A stretch of DNA of 64,000 nucleotides from Frigidibacter sp. (GTDB lineage: Bacteria > Pseudomonadota > Alphaproteobacteria > Rhodobacterales > Rhodobacteraceae): contig NZ_JAUYTT010000008.1 in the NCBI RefSeq assembly GCF_030695035.1, positions 930,001 through 994,000 of the forward strand, given 5' to 3'. Below, one piece after another: positions 61,399-64,000 of the stretch (position 1 is the first letter of the stretch; the number at the start of each line of letters is the position of its first letter). Made by a program: the position numbers and the translations under genes. The notes below the pieces were generated by a model, which searched no databases, was not told where the DNA came from, and worked only from the letters and a program-made list of their open reading frames with translations.

Positions 61399-62466
61399 AT
61401 GACGAACACCAGACCCATTCTCATGGCCGCGATTGTTATCGCTGGTGCCGTGTTCGGCTACTTCTTCTGGCAGAGCAACCGTGCGGATGTGGTTGCGGAA
61501 GGTTTCGCGCGCGGCAACGGGCGGATCGAAGCGGTCGAAATTGATGTGGCCTCGAAGCTTCCCGGACGGATTGAAGCGATCCTGGTGCGAGAGGGCGGGC
61601 TGGTCGAGGCGGGTCAGCCGCTGGTCACGCTTGACACACGTCAGTTGAAAGCCAACCGGCACCAGGCAGAGGCGGAACTGCGCCGTACCGAGATCGCGGT
61701 CAAAAACGCCCGCCTGATGATCCGGCAGCGTCAGGCCGAAGTGCGCGCGGCCGAGGCGGGTCTGGCGCAGCGGCAATCGGCCCTGGATGCCGCGCAGCGC
61801 CAGTTTGCGCGGTCCGAGGCGCTGGCGGGAAGCAGTGTTGCCTCCGAACGGCAGCTTGATATCGACCGGTCGAACGCGCTTGGCGCCGAGGCTGCGGTCG
61901 CTTCGGCCGAGGCGATGCTTGCGGCGGCGCGGATCGGTGTGTCCGCAGCCGAAGCGGCGGTGATCGGGGCCGAGGCGGCGGTGGCGGCGGCAACGGCGGC
62001 GATCGAGGTGATCGACGTGCAGATCGAGGACAGCACATTGAACGCGCCCCGGGCGGGTCGGATTCAGTATATCATCGCTCGGGAGGGCGAGGTCGTGGGT
62101 GCCGGCGGGCGCGTCGTCAACATGGTTGACCTCAACGACGTTTACATGACGTTTTTCCTTCCGACCGCCGCGGCGGGGCAAATCGGGCTGGGAACCGAGG
62201 TTCGCCTTCTTCTTGATGCAGCACCCGGTATCGTCATCCCTGCCCATGTTTCTTTCGTATCGAGTGTGGCCCAGTTCACCCCCAGAACTGTCGAGACAGA
62301 AATCGAGCGCGAGAAACTGATGTTCAGGGTCCGTGCCACGATCGCGCCGGACTTGTTGGGCAGGTATCTCGAACAGATCAAGACCGGATTGCCCGGCGTC
62401 GCCTGGGTGCGGCTGGATCCTGCCTCGCCCTGGCCGGCTGCGGCTCAGGGTCAGGTGCTGGAATGA
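61399..62466 (+). CDS. HlyD/YbhG-family periplasmic adaptor protein
   Basis: The 355-residue protein has an N-terminal membrane anchor ([18 protein letters not shown]). The first lipoyl half follows ([25 protein letters not shown]). A long Ala/Gln/Glu-rich coiled coil spans about residues 85-210 and the second lipoyl half contains [20 protein letters not shown]. It matches adaptors of YbhGFSR-type ABC exporters. Its stop overlaps the ATPase start (ATGA). The membrane components are expected beyond the right edge. Confidence 0.92.
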   Translation: MTNTRPILMAAIVIAGAVFGYFFWQSNRADVVAEGFARGNGRIEAVEIDVASKLPGRIEAILVREGGLVEAGQPLVTLDTRQLKANRHQAEAELRRTEIAVKNARLMIRQRQAEVRAAEAGLAQRQSALDAAQRQFARSEALAGSSVASERQLDIDRSNALGAEAAVASAEAMLAAARIGVSAAEAAVIGAEAAVAAATAAIEVIDVQIEDSTLNAPRAGRIQYIIAREGEVVGAGGRVVNMVDLNDVYMTFFLPTAAAGQIGLGTEVRLLLDAAPGIVIPAHVSFVSSVAQFTPRTVETEIEREKLMFRVRATIAPDLLGRYLEQIKTGLPGVAWVRLDPASPWPAAAQGQVLE

Positions 62467-64000
62467 CCGATGCCGGGCTCGTGGTGCGCGCAGACGGGCT
62501 GTCGCTCCGCTATGGGACGATCCGGGCTTTGGACGAGGTTTCGATCGATCTGCCTACAGGCTGTTCCGTTGGCATCATAGGGCCAGACGGCGTTGGCAAG
62601 TCGAGCCTTCTGGCGCTCATCGTCGGGGCGCGGCAGATGCAGGAGGGGCGGCTCGAGGTGCTGGGGGGCGACATGGCCCGTGCCGGGCATCGCGCGCGGA
62701 TTGCCCCGCGCATCGCCTATATGCCACAGGGGCTGGGGCGAAACCTTTACCCAACGCTTTCGGTGCGGGAGAATGTCGATTTTTTCGGACGCCTCTTTGG
62801 CGAGCGCCAGCAGGAGCGCGCGCATCGTATCGCCGACTTGCTCCTGGCGACCGATCTCGCCCCCTTTGCCGACCGCGCGGCGGGCAAGCTCTCGGGCGGG
62901 ATGAAGCAGAAACTGGGCCTTTGCTGCGCGCTGATCCATGATCCCGACCTTCTGGTTCTCGATGAGCCGACCACGGGTGTCGATCCGCTGTCGCGGCGGG
63001 AATTCTGGACCTTGATCGAGCGCATCCGCTCTGATCGTCCGGGCATGAGTCTGCTTGTGTCGAGCGCCTATATGGAAGAGGCTGCGCGTTTCGATCATCT
63101 GGTGGCGATGGACGCTGGCAAGGTGCTGGCAACCGGCAGCCTCGCCGAGATTCTGGAACGCAGCGGCGCTGCGGATCTCGACGCGGCCTTCATCGCACTT
63201 CTGCCCGAGGAGAAACGCCGCCGGCACCATGCCCTGAACGTGCCGCCGCGCGACACTGCGTTCGACGCCGAAAACGTCATCGAGGCCGAAAACCTCACGG
63301 TGCGGTTTGACGATTTCACCGCTGTCAGGGAGGTGAGCTTTCGCATCAAGCGCGGCGAGATCTTCGGCTTTCTGGGCTCCAACGGCTGCGGCAAGACCAC
63401 CACCATGAAGGCGCTGACCGGGCTTCTGGCCCCGAGTTCAGGCACCACGCGGATCTATGGCCACAAGGTTGACGCCCGTGACATGGCCACCCGCAAGCGC
63501 ATCGGCTACATGACGCAGTCCTTCTCGCTCTATTCCGAGCTGACGGTGCGGCAGAACCTTGATCTGCACGCGCGGCTTTTCGACATGACGCCCGCCGAGA
63601 TCAGCCCGCGGATCGCGGAACTTGCGCGTCGGTTTGATCTTGAAGAGGTGCTCGACAGCCTGCCCCTGCGCCTGCCACTTGGAATTCGTCAGCGCCTGTC
63701 GCTGGCCGTTGCACTGATCCACCGCCCCGAAATCCTGATCCTGGACGAGCCAACCTCGGGGGTGGACCCGGTGGCGCGCGATATCTTCTGGCAATCACTG
63801 ATCGATTTGTCCCGAATAGACGGCGTGACGATCTTCATCTCCACCCACTACATGTCCGAGGCCACGCGCTGCGACAGGATTTCGCTGATGCACGAAGGCC
63901 GTGTGCTTGTCAGCGACACGCCCGAAGCAATCCGCGAGGAGACCGCCGCAGAGACACTGGACGATGCCTTTGTCCATCACCTGAAACGCGCGCAAGGCGC
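62463..64000 (+). CDS. ABC exporter ATP-binding protein with two NBDs (YbhF-like), 3' end outside the window
   Basis: The open frame starts at ATG 62463 and has no stop before 64000, so at least 512 residues are visible. NBD1 has Walker [10 protein letters not shown], signature [11 protein letters not shown] and Walker [14 protein letters not shown] linker (residues of about 245-280) precedes NBD2 with Walker [10 protein letters not shown], a degenerate signature ([15 protein letters not shown]) and [12 protein letters not shown]. This tandem layout and the odd second signature are typical of YbhF/RbbA-like proteins. With the HlyD protein it should drive export of a drug or toxic compound. 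Confidence 0.92.
   Translation, partial: MTDAGLVVRADGLSLRYGTIRALDEVSIDLPTGCSVGIIGPDGVGKSSLLALIVGARQMQEGRLEVLGGDMARAGHRARIAPRIAYMPQGLGRNLYPTLSVRENVDFFGRLFGERQQERAHRIADLLLATDLAPFADRAAGKLSGGMKQKLGLCCALIHDPDLLVLDEPTTGVDPLSRREFWTLIERIRSDRPGMSLLVSSAYMEEAARFDHLVAMDAGKVLATGSLAEILERSGAADLDAAFIALLPEEKRRRHHALNVPPRDTAFDAENVIEAENLTVRFDDFTAVREVSFRIKRGEIFGFLGSNGCGKTTTMKALTGLLAPSSGTTRIYGHKVDARDMATRKRIGYMTQSFSLYSELTVRQNLDLHARLFDMTPAEISPRIAELARRFDLEEVLDSLPLRLPLGIRQRLSLAVALIHRPEILILDEPTSGVDPVARDIFWQSLIDLSRIDGVTIFISTHYMSEATRCDRISLMHEGRVLVSDTPEAIREETAAETLDDAFVHHLKRAQG

Overview
The window is GC-rich, densely packed chromosomal DNA with many ATGA start/stop overlaps. It looks like an alphaproteobacterium of the Rhodobacteraceae type. 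The evidence is an Rnf complex, an imuA-imuB-dnaE2 mutasome behind a GAAC-N7-GAAC LexA box, a TGA-N9-TCA (RirA/IRO-like) box before a haem receptor, and a nirK-nirV pair behind a TTG-N8-CAA box. No rRNA, tRNA or CRISPR array was seen. Species cannot be assigned from this alone.

Layout. 1-3438: 3' end of an rnf operon (rnfD'GEH) plus a Tat-exported flavoprotein. 3631-4858: small unknown protein and a GAF-GGDEF cyclase. 4905-14206: divergent LysR regulator and an operon with a BMP-type ABC importer, two isochorismatase-like cysteine hydrolases, a cupin and an AtzF-type allophanate hydrolase; this reads as biuret (perhaps triuret) nitrogen scavenging. 14215-15918: small lipoprotein and a membrane GGDEF protein. 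16111-21877: haem uptake operon hmuR-S-T-U-V (minus strand). 22078-23310: rsgA with an unusual leader. 23396-29965: AcrR-like repressor, MFP/RND pump and divergent outer-membrane channel around one operator palindrome. 30209-35678: SOS mutasome. 35900-36520: YdeI-like protein. 36580-38604: nirV and nirK. 38764-44394: LacI regulator, solute-binding protein, two permeases, ATPase and a phosphodiesterase in one operon, with a perfect operator palindrome. 44570-47068: wreck of a peptide ABC transporter operon (truncations, two frameshifts and a dppC-dppF fusion).

47077-56984 is the most interesting region. It holds a two-component system, a PepSY protein, a ferric-reductase-like flavocytochrome, an Asp-rich exported protein, a DUF2271 protein with a TGAS flavinylation-type motif, a PepSY-flavodoxin-reductase fusion, ApbE (FMN transferase) and a P1B ATPase. 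Four copies of an 11-bp-period CTGA direct repeat sit in just two intergenic regions of this cluster and are the likely response-regulator sites. The set suggests a metal- or redox-responsive, flavin-based trans-membrane electron pathway.

57087-61387 is an accessory patch: an SDR, an IS6-like fragment inserted in the end of a truncated luciferase-like gene, an MFS exporter, and an IS1380-like transposase remnant abutting a 5'-truncated HxlR regulator. 61399-64000 holds an HlyD protein and a two-NBD ABC ATPase (YbhG/YbhF-like) running off the right edge.
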